From: a virus
IMG/VR virus record: IMGVR_UViG_3300050821_000629
Location: 1-26,255 of that record
Reading direction: 5' to 3' (one strand)
Length of the DNA stretch: 26,255 bases
This document shows, one piece after another, positions 1 to 7,380 of this stretch. The stretch's first letter is position 1; every line of letters starts with the position of its first letter. Under the pieces are notes generated by a model that was given only the letters and a program-made list of their open reading frames with translations, was not told the origin of the DNA and did not search any database. Position numbers and translations under genes: made by a program.

Positions 1-5
1 CCACG

Positions 6-1025
6 TTATTGATTTCCTTTCCATGTAAATTCTGATTCGCTCCAATCGCGATTGTATGATGCACCTACACCAGTGAAGAAATCATTATATTGGAAATTAT
101 TTATACCATCATAGAACCACTTACGGATAGGATTATAAGTAACTTCATAGATTTTCTTAAATCCTAGATTCTCTACACATAAATTAATTCGTGAATCAAC
201 AAAGTGTTTCATTTGAGTATCAGTGATACCATCTACTTCGCCCTTCTCAAAAATCATATCAACGATGCGATGTTCATGAATGCGAATTGTTTCTGCAATA
301 TTTCTTACCTTTTCTTCCAATTGCTCTATTTCTTCTGCGCTTAATTCCATCTCCGATTTCAATGTTCGGAATAGCCAGGCACCTGCTTCAGCGTGTAGGT
401 TTTCGTCTCGAACGCTAAAATTTATGCCTCGGACGACATTCATAAGTTTGTTTTTGCCTTGACTCTGAAAGTGTTTCAGATAGGCGAAAGACGAATAAAG
501 AACTGCGCCCTCAATCATACTGAATCCTGCGAGTGAAAGCAAATCGTCTTTATTTGATAATACTGAATCAATGAATTCCATTCTATCATTAAGAACTGGA
601 TCATTGATGTATGATGTGTAAAATTCTTCTGTTGCAAGACCTAGAGTTTCATTAATCTTAGCATAGAATGGTGCATGCACATTTAGTTCAAAAAATGAAA
701 AGCAACTTGCCATCTTTTCAATCTCTGGCCTAGGAAATTTCTTTCCCACAAATGATGACCAATATTCATTTCCTACAATGAGTTCATACTTAGTGAAAAG
801 CTTTAGCGTAGTAATCACACCGTGACGTTCTGCTTCACTCATATTGACTAATATGTCCTGCTTGTCTTTTTCTACTTTAATTTCTTCTGCAGTCCAGAAT
901 ACACTGTTTTGTTGTTTAGCAAATTCGTCTGCTTCTGGATAATCGAAAATGTATGCTTTCTTCGGGGTTTTGATGCGGGGTTTTTTCTTACGACTTACAT
1001 TGTTATTGCTATTTTCTTCTAACAT
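6..1025 (-). CDS. nrdB: Ribonucleoside-diphosphate reductase, class I beta (small) subunit
   Basis: Encodes the 339-aa radical-generating subunit of class I ribonucleotide reductase, which with NrdA makes deoxynucleotides for phage DNA synthesis in the host cytoplasm. The ferritin-like signature is visible: E81, E113, H117, E172 (in FSMIEGA) and E208xxH211 fit the diiron ligands, and Y121 sits four residues after H117 as the candidate radical tyrosine. The spacing E113-xxx-H117 is one residue longer than the ExxH of the E. coli enzyme. A lysine-rich N-terminal tail (residues 11-23) precedes the conserved core. NrdA is not in the window and may lie downstream (below position 1). Two promoters precede it, one sigma70-like and one late-like. 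The family call is secure; the metal-site details are my own alignment by eye. Confidence 0.95.
   Translation of the reverse strand: MLEENSNNNVSRKKKPRIKTPKKAYIFDYPEADEFAKQQNSVFWTAEEIKVEKDKQDILVNMSEAERHGVITTLKLFTKYELIVGNEYWSSFVGKKFPRPEIEKMASCFSFFELNVHAPFYAKINETLGLATEEFYTSYINDPVLNDRMEFIDSVLSNKDDLLSLAGFSMIEGAVLYSSFAYLKHFQSQGKNKLMNVVRGINFSVRDENLHAEAGAWLFRTLKSEMELSAEEIEQLEEKVRNIAETIRIHEHRIVDMIFEKGEVDGITDTQMKHFVDSRINLCVENLGFKKIYEVTYNPIRKWFYDGINNFQYNDFFTGVGASYNRDWSESEFTWKGNQ
98..105 (-). promoter_or_regulatory. Perfect T4-type late promoter box inside the nrdB 3' end
   Basis: The minus strand reads TATAAATA here, preceded by GG exactly as at 9882-9889. It lies about 90 bp before the nrdB stop and could drive a late gene beyond the left edge of the window. 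Because it is inside a coding sequence it could also be chance. Confidence 0.35.
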
Positions 1026-1054
1026 AGATGACCTAAATAATTTTTATGATTGTA

Positions 1055-1062
1055 TATTTACT
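1055..1062 (-). promoter_or_regulatory. Late-like promoter box upstream of nrdB
   Basis: Reads AGTAAATA on the minus strand, 29 bp before the nrdB ATG. It matches the xxTAAATA pattern found before other genes here. With the sigma70-like promoter further upstream, nrdB may be transcribed at two stages. Confidence 0.4.
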
Positions 1063-1112
1063 CGACCAACGTTGGAAGAGAAAGTATTATATAAACTAAA
1101 GTATGATAGGGT

Positions 1113-1142
1113 ATTATACTAAAATAAGCACTATACTTGCAA
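1113..1142 (-). promoter_or_regulatory. Sigma70-like promoter for nrdB
   Basis: On the minus strand TTGCAA (1142-1137), an 18-bp spacer and TATAAT (1118-1113). The -35 box falls in the loop of the terminator hairpin at 1124-1157, so the end of one unit and the start of the next are interlocked. The 15-mer TTATTTTAGTATAAT covering the -10 box recurs at the promoter of the gene at 15520, suggesting a common early-promoter type. Confidence 0.55.
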
Positions 1143-1157
1143 AGGTATAGTGCTTAT
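1124..1157 (-). terminator. Rho-independent terminator after the beta-helix fibre gene
   Basis: A perfect 13-bp stem (ATAAGCACTATAC and its complement) with an 8-nt loop, followed by TTTTAG on the minus strand, 12 bp after the stop codon at 1169. Confidence 0.85.
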
Positions 1158-1168
1158 GTTTCGCCAGA

Positions 1169-2767
1169 TCAAGACAAAGTGAAGCGTTTAACAACATATC
1201 TGAATGTAGCATTTACGCCCTGATTTGTAGTTGTATAATTTAGAGTTACTGTTACTCCAGAAAGAGTTGATAAGCTGAATGTAACTCCAGTTGCAGCGGA
1301 TGCCTCAAGTTGATCGTCAGATATTGTTTGACCAGTGGAACTAATTGCAACTTTTATCTGACCTGTTCTAGTATTAGTTCCCCTGATAATTGAATATTCG
1401 ATGATATAACTATCTGCTGACGTAGTAATAAAAGAGATACCTGTTGTTGTGGGTGACGCAGTATTATCAGTAAGTGTTGCTGTGACACCTGGGCCGACTC
1501 GATAGATACCGTTTTGTTCGCCAATGTGCGGCAATGCGAAATAGTTGCTTGAGCTATTTAATGCAACACGAGAAAAGAGCGCATTATCTGTATCGTTACG
1601 AAGGAAAATATCGCCGATGGATTGATTATCACTACCCAAGAAATTTATCACATTGTTCGTTGGATTGCCTATACCTAAATTTGCGTTAGCAACATCACCG
1701 TAATAATTGTTGCTACTTGTAATTCCAGAAATAGTATAGACATTCATTCCAATGTCATAAATTTTGTGGAAATATGATGCAGAAACGCGCCAGGCGACTG
1801 GGCCCTTAACAGCAGCACCAATACCATTTGTATTTTTACCTAATACATGGCCTTGAAATAAATCATGAAAATAACAACGATTGAACACAATGTGTTGCAT
1901 ATCATCATCTGCTGTAGCTGCGAATGCCAAACCACTAAATTCGCAATCAGTAAAATCAACGTTAGTAGTATTAACTGAAGGGAATGAAATAATTGTGGCA
2001 CATGGATTGCTCAATCCTGCAGTTGATGGCAAAACTTGTGGGCCTGAGAATTTACATTGCTTAAATGCAATATTAGTTGCAGCAGTCATGCTCAAAATAA
2101 GTTGATCAGATAGTGTAGAAAATGAGATACCATCAATATCAATATAATTCGGCAAGGTAGCACCATTTGACCCGACGTTTGAATCAATTTGTTGCAAACT
2201 ATCAGCAATTTTTACACATGCTGATTGAGTATTATCTGATTGTGTTATAATCGTTCTATTTTTTCCTGCCCCAACTAAATGAGCAAATGTCGGAACACGA
2301 ATTACATCTCCGGAGATTATATAATTGCCTGGTGGAAAATATAAAGTTCTACGGGAAGATATGTTCGATGGTTGTATGCAATATAATTGAAATAATGCTC
2401 TGTTAATTGCAGCAACGTCATTAGTAACTCCATCTCCGGCAGCACCAAAATCTTTTATACTAACAAAGTCATCAAGTTTCTGTTGCAGTGATCGCATTAC
2501 TGGTTGGCTACTCGATGGACCAGTCTGAACATTGTATCCAGCAGACGCGCCTTTATACGTATATGCTGAGACTACTGCGAAAATATCAGAATGCTCCGTC
2601 AAAATTTCAGTAACACCCAACTCTGGTGCGCCTTCTTGAATTGTTCCATTGCCGATGAAAAGTTGCTGTGTGTCAATCGACCAGCCAAATTCTGCGGAAC
2701 TCAAGCTTGGTAAATCTTCATTGAGGCCCCGACGTTGCTGTATCTTCGAGATTTGCACAATACTCAT
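1169..2767 (-). CDS. Tail fibre/tailspike with pectate-lyase-like beta-helix
   Basis: A 532-aa virion protein. The N-terminus (residues 1-45) has the short motif IQQRRGLNEDLPSLS, then AEFGWSIDTQQLFIGNG. This resembles the N-terminal module of phage fibres and of the Bordetella phage tropism protein Mtd. Residues about 90-180 contain VSIKDFGAAGDGVTND, RTLYFPPGNYIISG and HLVGAGKNRTII, the classic start of a pectate-lyase-3 superfamily right-handed beta-helix. The middle is beta-rich with repeated Asn/Cys/Phe positions (NVDFTDCEFSG, IVFNRCYFHD). Known relatives bind or degrade surface polysaccharide. I cannot identify catalytic residues, so a purely adhesive role is equally possible. It has its own late-like promoter and terminator, so it is a single-gene unit. 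Confidence 0.8.
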   Translation of the reverse strand: MSIVQISKIQQRRGLNEDLPSLSSAEFGWSIDTQQLFIGNGTIQEGAPELGVTEILTEHSDIFAVVSAYTYKGASAGYNVQTGPSSSQPVMRSLQQKLDDFVSIKDFGAAGDGVTNDVAAINRALFQLYCIQPSNISSRRTLYFPPGNYIISGDVIRVPTFAHLVGAGKNRTIITQSDNTQSACVKIADSLQQIDSNVGSNGATLPNYIDIDGISFSTLSDQLILSMTAATNIAFKQCKFSGPQVLPSTAGLSNPCATIISFPSVNTTNVDFTDCEFSGLAFAATADDDMQHIVFNRCYFHDLFQGHVLGKNTNGIGAAVKGPVAWRVSASYFHKIYDIGMNVYTISGITSSNNYYGDVANANLGIGNPTNNVINFLGSDNQSIGDIFLRNDTDNALFSRVALNSSSNYFALPHIGEQNGIYRVGPGVTATLTDNTASPTTTGISFITTSADSYIIEYSIIRGTNTRTGQIKVAISSTGQTISDDQLEASAATGVTFSLSTLSGVTVTLNYTTTNQGVNATFRYVVKRFTLS

Positions 2768-2796
2768 TTGTAAATCCTTGAATTTAATATATCAAG

Positions 2797-2804
2797 TATT
2801 TACC
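2797..2804 (-). promoter_or_regulatory. Late-like promoter box for the fibre gene
   Basis: Minus strand reads GGTAAATA, 29 bp upstream of the fibre ATG at 2767. The ribosome-binding sequence AAGGATTTACAA follows, just before the start codon. Confidence 0.5.
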
Positions 2805-2819
2805 GATTCTGTGCTGAGA

Positions 2820-3503
2820 TTAAAGTTGCTTAGTATAATATTCTTCTACCTTTGCCCACCACAATTCTTCCCAAGCAGAGAATACATCACCCTCGATAAC
2901 AAATTCTTGATACTCACATGCACGACTGCACATCAACACAACACCAGTATTGATTTTAGTCCCGAACATATTATTGTGTGCTGCTGCGTATGCTGACAAT
3001 TGCAATTTGTAATCGTCAATCCATTCTTCTTTCTTTGGTTTGTTCGTTTGCTTGAAATCGATGATAGCTGGCTGACCTTTCCACATTCCAACTAAGTCAG
3101 TACTTCCTGCATAAATGCCTTCGTAATACAAAGGAATTTCAATGCCCCAGATTTCACTTACGTTAATAAGACCTTTACTAATGATTTCTTGGGCCATATT
3201 ATACGATTGTTGCTGAATAAGATTGCTTCCTGGTTCTTTGAGGTTACCGAGGCAATATTCCTCAAGCTTTTTGTGCATTGATGTGCCTGTATTCGCCGCT
3301 TCCGTCGTGATTTGTTGTGCATTAGTCTTTCCTACTCTATTACGCCAATTGTTTAATGCTTGTATCTTTTCTTGAGATTTAGTATCCGAAAGAATTGTTG
3401 TGACCGAAGGAAGCTTTTTACCGTCTGGTGTTGCGTAATGTCTAACGCCATCGATTGTTTCACGAGGAACAGGCTTATATTCGTATAGATTGTTAATTAT
3501 CAT
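2820..3503 (-). CDS. PD-(D/E)XK exonuclease, RecB/MGME1-like
   Basis: A 227-aa protein with the RecB-family nuclease layout. H77 lies in TGTSMHKKLEEYC, the acidic residue in AGSTDLVGMW, the D-x-K of AIIDFKQTNK, and the QxxxY motif in LQLSAYAAA. These order as in MGME1-like and Cas4-like nucleases, which degrade single-stranded DNA ends; in a phage this would fit DNA processing, recombination or host-DNA degradation. Three cysteines (EYC near residue 83, and CSRAC near 192-196) are present, fewer than the four that hold an iron-sulfur cluster in Cas4 and AddB. It begins directly after the stop of the IscA-like gene with no SD sequence, so it is probably translationally coupled to it. The fold call is strong; the substrate is unknown. 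Confidence 0.8.
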   Translation of the reverse strand: MIINNLYEYKPVPRETIDGVRHYATPDGKKLPSVTTILSDTKSQEKIQALNNWRNRVGKTNAQQITTEAANTGTSMHKKLEEYCLGNLKEPGSNLIQQQSYNMAQEIISKGLINVSEIWGIEIPLYYEGIYAGSTDLVGMWKGQPAIIDFKQTNKPKKEEWIDDYKLQLSAYAAAHNNMFGTKINTGVVLMCSRACEYQEFVIEGDVFSAWEELWWAKVEEYYTKQL

Positions 3504-3833
3504 TTAAAATGTAACGGAAGAACCGCATCCACAATTTGCCGAAACATTTGGGTTCGTATATTCAAAACTTTCATTGAATCCTTTTCTGACAAAATCAATT
3601 GTCATACCGTCTAAAAAATGTATTGCATCTTCTGCAACAACCAATGCAATCCCTGATTCGATCATCCCAAAAGATTGAAATAGGTGGTCATCTTCGTTAG
3701 TTGTTGCAACTGATTCAAGTTTATAAGAATATCCATTGCACCCTGTTGAGATTAGACTCAATCGGAACCCTGCATTATTTTGTTCAGTCAATTTGACAAA
3801 CTGCGCCGCTGCTGTTTCTGTAATTTGGATCAT
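3504..3833 (-). CDS. A-type iron-sulfur cluster carrier (IscA/ErpA/HesB-like)
   Basis: A 109-aa protein. The start at 3833 is chosen because MIQITE is the family N-terminus and AGGAG stands before it at good spacing; an upstream in-frame ATG would add an unsupported 13 residues. The three cluster cysteines are visible: one in STGCNGYSY and two in the C-terminal CGCG. This is the C-x(n)-CxC pattern of IscA, which binds Fe-S clusters and passes them to target proteins in the cytoplasm. Length and motif positions match the family. Homologs are found in aquatic T4-like phages. Its client here is unknown; the neighbouring nuclease and the phage ribonucleotide reductase system are possibilities, not demonstrated. 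Confidence 0.9.
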   Translation of the reverse strand: MIQITETAAAQFVKLTEQNNAGFRLSLISTGCNGYSYKLESVATTNEDDHLFQSFGMIESGIALVVAEDAIHFLDGMTIDFVRKGFNESFEYTNPNVSANCGCGSSVTF

Positions 3834-3878
3834 AATTTTCTCCTTTCTGTAGTATAACTCATTGTCTCTCACAATGCA

Positions 3879-3902
3879 AAACGCCCTTATCCAGGGCGTT
3901 TA
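3879..3902 (-). terminator. Terminator after the 7304-3900 late operon
   Basis: A 9-bp stem (AAACGCCCT with its complement AGGGCGTTT) around a 5-nt loop, followed by a T run on the minus strand. It overlaps the stop codon of the ART-like gene at 3900. Confidence 0.8.
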
Positions 3903-4535
3903 ATTTATTCCTAACTTATGTGTAAGTGTTATATTTTCTTGACCGAAGATTGGTCTTTCTGCCTCCACTGCAACATATCGTCCTAAGATATTAATTTCAT
4001 TGCCAGATTTCAATGCTGCATCAAAATATCGATCCGTATAATTAAATTCATCGACCAATGATCCTTCTCCTGGATATGCATTATGAAATTCTTCTAGATT
4101 GTATCCGCCGAATATGGAACCGAAATCATTTACCATTGGTGACCAACTAAATGAAAAGCCATTAACAGGAAAAATATAATATAGATCACCGAATGTGTTT
4201 GCTGCCCCTGCTGCTGACGTTGTAGATATCGAATTTGATCTATTTGCTTTTATTCCTGATCTTTTGAAATGCTCATTAAAAAGATCAACTACGCCTTTGT
4301 TTGTAAAGGTTCGTCTTGCTTTTCTTGGGGCACCTATGAATGCATATCCATGTGATCCCCTAAATCCTCTATACAAAGGTTTGTGAGCTTGACGCATCGC
4401 TTGAAGTGCATCACTACAATGTTTTTCAATTAGGAGAATCAATTTATCATTAGCAGATGCATTGGTGGATAAGAAATCCATCTTCTCGCCTGGCGCTAAT
4501 TCTGAATCAAATTCATTGAACTCGTATATTCTCAT
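3900..4535 (-). CDS. ADP-ribosyltransferase-like protein, paralog 1
   Basis: A 211-aa member of a seven-gene family in this window. The N-terminus MRIYEF is followed by a linker, then a helix with CSDALQAM (40-47) and LYRG (R56). Next come APRKARRT, RSNSISTTS (99-107), GDLYYIFPVNGFSFSWSP (116-132), and ALKSGNEINILG (174-185, E180). The order Arg / S-T-T / Glu followed by hydrophobic-x-hydrophobic-x-Gly matches the R-S-E layout of ADP-ribosyltransferases such as the VIP2/exotoxin group and T4 Alt/ModA. The residue two before the Glu is Gly rather than Glu or Gln. Start overlaps the upstream stop by ATGA. It is the last gene of its operon. Fold assignment is from motifs by eye; activity and target are unknown. 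Confidence 0.65.
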   Translation of the reverse strand: MRIYEFNEFDSELAPGEKMDFLSTNASANDKLILLIEKHCSDALQAMRQAHKPLYRGFRGSHGYAFIGAPRKARRTFTNKGVVDLFNEHFKRSGIKANRSNSISTTSAAGAANTFGDLYYIFPVNGFSFSWSPMVNDFGSIFGGYNLEEFHNAYPGEGSLVDEFNYTDRYFDAALKSGNEINILGRYVAVEAERPIFGQENITLTHKLGIN

Positions 4536-5143
4536 TGCACCAATTCTGATTTAATTTTATTATAAAATGCTTCAGCATCTAATGCATAATACTCACCAGT
4601 GATGCTAACTTCATTCCCAGATGCTATCGCCGCTGGTAGATTTTGATCAGTATATCTCATTACAACAACAAGTAATTCTTTTACAGAATTGCAATCATAT
4701 TTCGCCATTAGTCTAGGAAGATCATTTGTGCTGTAGGCTCCGCCAGTCATAGATCCGAAATCTTCTACAACTGGTGACCAAGTAAATGCAAATCCATCCT
4801 TAGGGAGAATGACATAAACATCACCAAAATTTCCTGCTTCGCCATATGAAGATGTGGTTGATATTGAATTAGTTCTTATTGCTTTGAATCCAAGGTCAGT
4901 GAATGCTGCGTCTATTTGTTTTCTAGGTTCAGTAAAGGTAGCAGTTGTTCTATCTATTCTTGTTTTAGCGTGTATAACTGGTCTATCTTCTTCGCCCATA
5001 CCTCTAAACAACATTTTGTTAGTCTGAACCATTGCAGTCCAAATTTGGGAACAATTTTTCTTTAAAATGTTGAACACATCTGCATCACTAAAGCCAGGCA
5101 TGACTTGTGTTTTTTCACCATGTTCTATTTCATAGATTCTCAT
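4532..5143 (-). CDS. ADP-ribosyltransferase-like protein, paralog 2
   Basis: A 203-aa paralog with N-terminus MRIYEIEHGE. Conserved blocks are CSQIWTAM (31-38), LFRG (R47), a basic IHAKTRIDRTT segment, RTNSISTTS (90-98), YVILPKDGFAFTWSP (110-124) and AIASGNEVSITGEYYA (172-187, E178). The helix block departs from the family CSDA (here CSQI). The start forms TAATG with the stop of the acidic protein upstream. Same fold inference as paralog 1: an NAD-dependent mono-ADP-ribosyltransferase-like domain with a GxE rather than ExE catalytic end. The N-terminal I-Y-E could be a prohead-protease site. Could be inactive; only biochemistry would tell. Confidence 0.65.
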   Translation of the reverse strand: MRIYEIEHGEKTQVMPGFSDADVFNILKKNCSQIWTAMVQTNKMLFRGMGEEDRPVIHAKTRIDRTTATFTEPRKQIDAAFTDLGFKAIRTNSISTTSSYGEAGNFGDVYVILPKDGFAFTWSPVVEDFGSMTGGAYSTNDLPRLMAKYDCNSVKELLVVVMRYTDQNLPAAIASGNEVSITGEYYALDAEAFYNKIKSELVQ

Positions 5144-5583
5144 TACGAACCTCTATGCAATGCTCGCTTAGCCATGTCACCAACAGTGTCTCTTGGCTCT
5201 TCTTCAAAACCGTTGTCTTCTTCACCATTGATATCATCGAAGCTCTGATCTGCTGGATGTTTTTCTTCTCCTCCTTCAGAATCTTCTTCGTCATCATTAT
5301 CAAGATCGTCACTGCTGACAGGTTCTTCATCACCCGGGAGACGCAAGGTAATTGTATCTTTATTGAAATCTTTAATCAGATTTTTAACAGTCGGATCTTC
5401 TTCATATGCAGCAGCTAGTGCATCATAATCAAAATACGATCCAGAATTTGATACCATATTGATAACACTTTGGGTAGACATTTTAGCTGGAGCACTGCTA
5501 TCTTCTGCGCGGTTGGCTAAAAAACTCAGGACTGTCACCAGTCCTGAATCCATATTGTCGTCTGAAAATTCACGTAATCTCAT
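5143..5583 (-). CDS. Acidic conserved phage protein, candidate head-core component
   Basis: A 146-aa protein beginning MRLREF. Residues 30-85 look folded (STQSVINMVSNSG, DYDALAAAYEEDPTVKNLIKDFN). Residues 85-135 are extremely acidic (DDLDNDDEEDSEGGEE) and probably disordered, and the tail is basic (MAKRALHRGS). Similar small acidic proteins occur in aquatic T4-like phages without an assigned function. Its position between a scaffold-like protein and ART-like genes, and the shared N-terminal signature, suggest a prohead core or packaged protein, comparable in character to T4 gp67 or gp68; that comparison is inference. It overlaps both neighbours by one base. Confidence 0.6.
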   Translation of the reverse strand: MRLREFSDDNMDSGLVTVLSFLANRAEDSSAPAKMSTQSVINMVSNSGSYFDYDALAAAYEEDPTVKNLIKDFNKDTITLRLPGDEEPVSSDDLDNDDEEDSEGGEEKHPADQSFDDINGEEDNGFEEEPRDTVGDMAKRALHRGS

Positions 5584-6293
5584 TATCGACGTGCTCTTCC
5601 TACTGAAGTCACTTTTTCATCTGCGCCGAATGGGTCGCCTTCACCACCTGCTGATGGCATTGCCATGTCTGGAGCTTGACCTAGACCCGCAAATCCTTCT
5701 TCTCCACCAGCCACATCACCACCTTCTGCGCCAGGCATTCCTGCATCACCCATACCAGTAACCATATCAGCAGAATCACCAGTCAGTGCGCGAGTTGATG
5801 AATCTACTCCTGCGCGAGCTTGCTTAACTGAATCCAGAACTTGGTTCAATAAATCAGTTACAGATGATACAAATTGTGATGACTTGTCTGCGCTAATTGT
5901 GTCACGAATGCTGTCGCCCAATGGCGGTAATTCTTCGTTAATAATCTTGCTCAAATCTTCAGTCATTGATTGCAAACGATCTACGATATCTTTGGCAGCT
6001 AAAATAACTTCAGCTTGCTTCATTTCATCTTCTAGAAGTTTGCGATGTTGTTCAAAAACCCAACGATCAATTGTTGATTTCATCATATAAGCTTCGAACA
6101 TTGCTTTGTCTTGCTTACCTTTACCACTTACTGTATTTCTTTTTGCAGCAAGTTTTGATTCAAGCAATCTTGAAAGCTTAGAAGCCTTCTTGATTGTCAT
6201 TTTTGAAAAATCAATTTTGTTGCCGTTATAAGATTCAAGCAAGTTGTTTAATTTGCTTGAACTAGAGTTTTTATTAAAATCTCGGAGATTCAT
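5583..6293 (-). CDS. Helical and disordered phage protein, scaffold/core-like
   Basis: A 236-aa protein starting MNLRDF, a variant of the local N-terminal signature with Asp in place of Glu. Residues 1-165 are charged and largely helical, with coiled-coil-like stretches (RWVFEQHRKLLEDEMKQAEV, DIVDRLQSMTEDLSKIINEE). Residues 170-225 are Gly/Ala/Met/Pro/Asp-rich and surely disordered, ending in a basic GRARR tail. AAGGAT precedes the start, and a late-like box lies 31 bp upstream. The composition is typical of internal scaffold or core proteins of phage heads, but there is no motif that proves it, and the usual capsid genes (portal, protease, major capsid) are not adjacent. Function not recognised. 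Confidence 0.6.
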   Translation of the reverse strand: MNLRDFNKNSSSSKLNNLLESYNGNKIDFSKMTIKKASKLSRLLESKLAAKRNTVSGKGKQDKAMFEAYMMKSTIDRWVFEQHRKLLEDEMKQAEVILAAKDIVDRLQSMTEDLSKIINEELPPLGDSIRDTISADKSSQFVSSVTDLLNQVLDSVKQARAGVDSSTRALTGDSADMVTGMGDAGMPGAEGGDVAGGEEGFAGLGQAPDMAMPSAGGEGDPFGADEKVTSVGRARR

Positions 6294-6823
6294 TGTGATG
6301 ATCCTTTAATATACTTGATTATGTATTTAGCGTCGGAAATAGAAATTGATAATTGTATTTTGGCATTCTCGACTTTGTTACGTGCTTCACTCAGTTTTCC
6401 TGTGTAAAGATCGAATTGCCACCAATCTTTTGTTTGTTTTTTCTTGAAATCAGAAAGCTTCTGTTCATATATCTTAACTTCATTTGTCGAAGTGATATAA
6501 TCAGTGCTGCATAATAATAGTTTATCAGCAAGTGCGAATTGTTTTTTAGTGATTAGTAACGCAAAGAGAACTGCTTGTAGTAGGGTTGAGAATGTTCCCA
6601 TTTCATCGTCAGCTTGTGTCTTAACAGTGAATTGGTCTTGATTGATATAAATTTTATAAAACCCAAGAGAGAAACCATAAGTAGTTTTTGTTATTAGGAA
6701 TGGATATTCCTTCTTGAGTTTTACAATTTCAGATTTTGAAAATTCTTCTAATGTATTCAATAGTCTAGAAATCTCAGAACTTTGCGACTCGGTAAATTGT
6801 TTCTTTACGTTTATCTTTGCCAT
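6290..6823 (-). CDS. Conserved T4-like phage protein, unknown function
   Basis: A 177-aa protein. I place the start at 6823 (MAKINVKKQF), where AAAGGGG stands upstream; the open frame runs on to 6913 but that part overlaps the preceding gene and reads like a shadow. Residues 20-100 are mixed alpha/beta (EIVKLKKEYPFLITKTTYGFS, FYKIYINQDQF), then a hydrophobic helix (TLLQAVLFALLITKKQFALAD) and a long charged C-terminal helix (KIYEQKLSDFKKKQTKDWWQF). No signal peptide or known motif. It overlaps the upstream small protein by 50 bp and the downstream gene by 4 bp within the late operon, which fits a virion or assembly role by context only. Confidence 0.55.
   Translation of the reverse strand: MAKINVKKQFTESQSSEISRLLNTLEEFSKSEIVKLKKEYPFLITKTTYGFSLGFYKIYINQDQFTVKTQADDEMGTFSTLLQAVLFALLITKKQFALADKLLLCSTDYITSTNEVKIYEQKLSDFKKKQTKDWWQFDLYTGKLSEARNKVENAKIQLSISISDAKYIIKYIKGSSQ
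6324..6331 (-). promoter_or_regulatory. Possible internal late promoter for the 5583-6293 gene
   Basis: Minus strand reads GCTAAATA, 31 bp before the ATG at 6293, the same distance as the other xxTAAATA boxes. It lies inside the preceding gene, so it could be a coding coincidence. Confidence 0.3.
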
Positions 6824-6983
6824 CCAACAACCCCTTTTGTCGTAAATGATCTGCAATATTACTTTCATATTCAGACATTTTCTTTGATGAAAGCATACCT
6901 GCCTCTTGAACACGATTATAAACTTCGTGTTCTTGATTATTTACGATTGTAGGAATTTGTCCCAAAATTTCAACTATCTTCAA
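6774..6983 (-). CDS. Small conserved phage protein with MKIVEI N-terminus
   Basis: A 69-aa protein (MKIVEILGQIP...). The N-terminus fits the local M-[K/R]-[I/L]-x-E-I signature. The middle, NNQEHEVYNRVQEAG, LSSKKMSEYESNIADHLRQKGLLDGK, looks like a short helical domain with a DNA-binding-like recognition helix (ADHLRQKGLL); similar small proteins are found in T4-like phages. A 9-bp gap separates it from the membrane protein upstream, and its 3' end overlaps the next gene by 50 bp. Function unknown. It is real because it is the only good frame here and is conserved in style with its operon partners. Confidence 0.6.
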   Translation of the reverse strand: MKIVEILGQIPTIVNNQEHEVYNRVQEAGMLSSKKMSEYESNIADHLRQKGLLDGKDKRKETIYRVAKF

Positions 6984-6992
6984 TGTTTTCTC

Positions 6993-7304
6993 TTAGTGTA
7001 AAAAGTGTAGTGCTAGTGCGCCGCATATAGAAAGAAGGCCACCAATTACATATGTGCCAATACTAAACCATTTTTCATTTGATGCTGACGTTTTTGATTC
7101 TAATGCATTTGTTAATGTTTTAACGCTGTCCTTGATTTCAGATATTTCAGATTTTAATGACGTAAATTTTTCATCCACATTTTGGCTAACCGCATTTAGT
7201 TTGTCATCTAAGTTTTGATATCTTAACGAACAAATTGCTACGTGAGCTTCCAGGCTCTCACTTTCGATATCTGCAATATCAACTGCTTTATTATTTTCAG
7301 CCAT
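6993..7304 (-). CDS. Small coiled-coil membrane protein, holin-like topology
   Basis: A 103-aa protein. Residues 15-35 (SLEAHVAICSLRYQNLDDKL) are conserved in style with small phage membrane proteins. Residues 30-75 form a heptad-rich coiled coil (VDEKFTSLKSEISEIKDSVKTL), and residues 80-100 form one C-terminal transmembrane helix (FSIGTYVIGGLLSICGALAL). There is no signal peptide, so the coiled coil would face the cytoplasm. Known proteins of this shape in phages include some holins and membrane anchors, but nothing here proves lysis function, and no endolysin is adjacent. GGGGGA lies about 10 nt before the ATG. First gene of the late operon that ends at 3900. Confidence 0.6.
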   Translation of the reverse strand: MAENNKAVDIADIESESLEAHVAICSLRYQNLDDKLNAVSQNVDEKFTSLKSEISEIKDSVKTLTNALESKTSASNEKWFSIGTYVIGGLLSICGALALHFLH

Positions 7305-7346
7305 TATTTTTTGATCCCCCGATACGTAATAATGAATCCATAATAA

Positions 7347-7354
7347 TATTTAGT
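7347..7354 (-). promoter_or_regulatory. Late-like promoter for the 7304-3900 operon
   Basis: Minus strand reads ACTAAATA, 42 bp upstream of the ATG at 7304, in the 76-bp gap after the gene ending at 7381. It fits the xxTAAATA pattern, though the first bases differ from the T4 consensus. Confidence 0.4.
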
Positions 7355-7380
7355 TGTTGAGGTATTCATAATATAAGCGT

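Noticed and set aside
2649-2996. Plus-strand open frame of 115 codons spanning the fibre/nuclease junction
   Set aside because: Antisense to two convincing genes and to the late promoter between them; composition not protein-like.
5107-5418. Plus-strand open frame of 103 codons
   Set aside because: It lies antisense to the acidic protein at 5143-5583, is low-complexity Phe/Ile-rich from reading Asp/Glu codons backwards, and has no SD.
6824-6913. N-terminal extension of the 6290 gene
   Set aside because: This part is out of frame with the real small gene at 6774-6983, and a good SD stands before ATG 6823.
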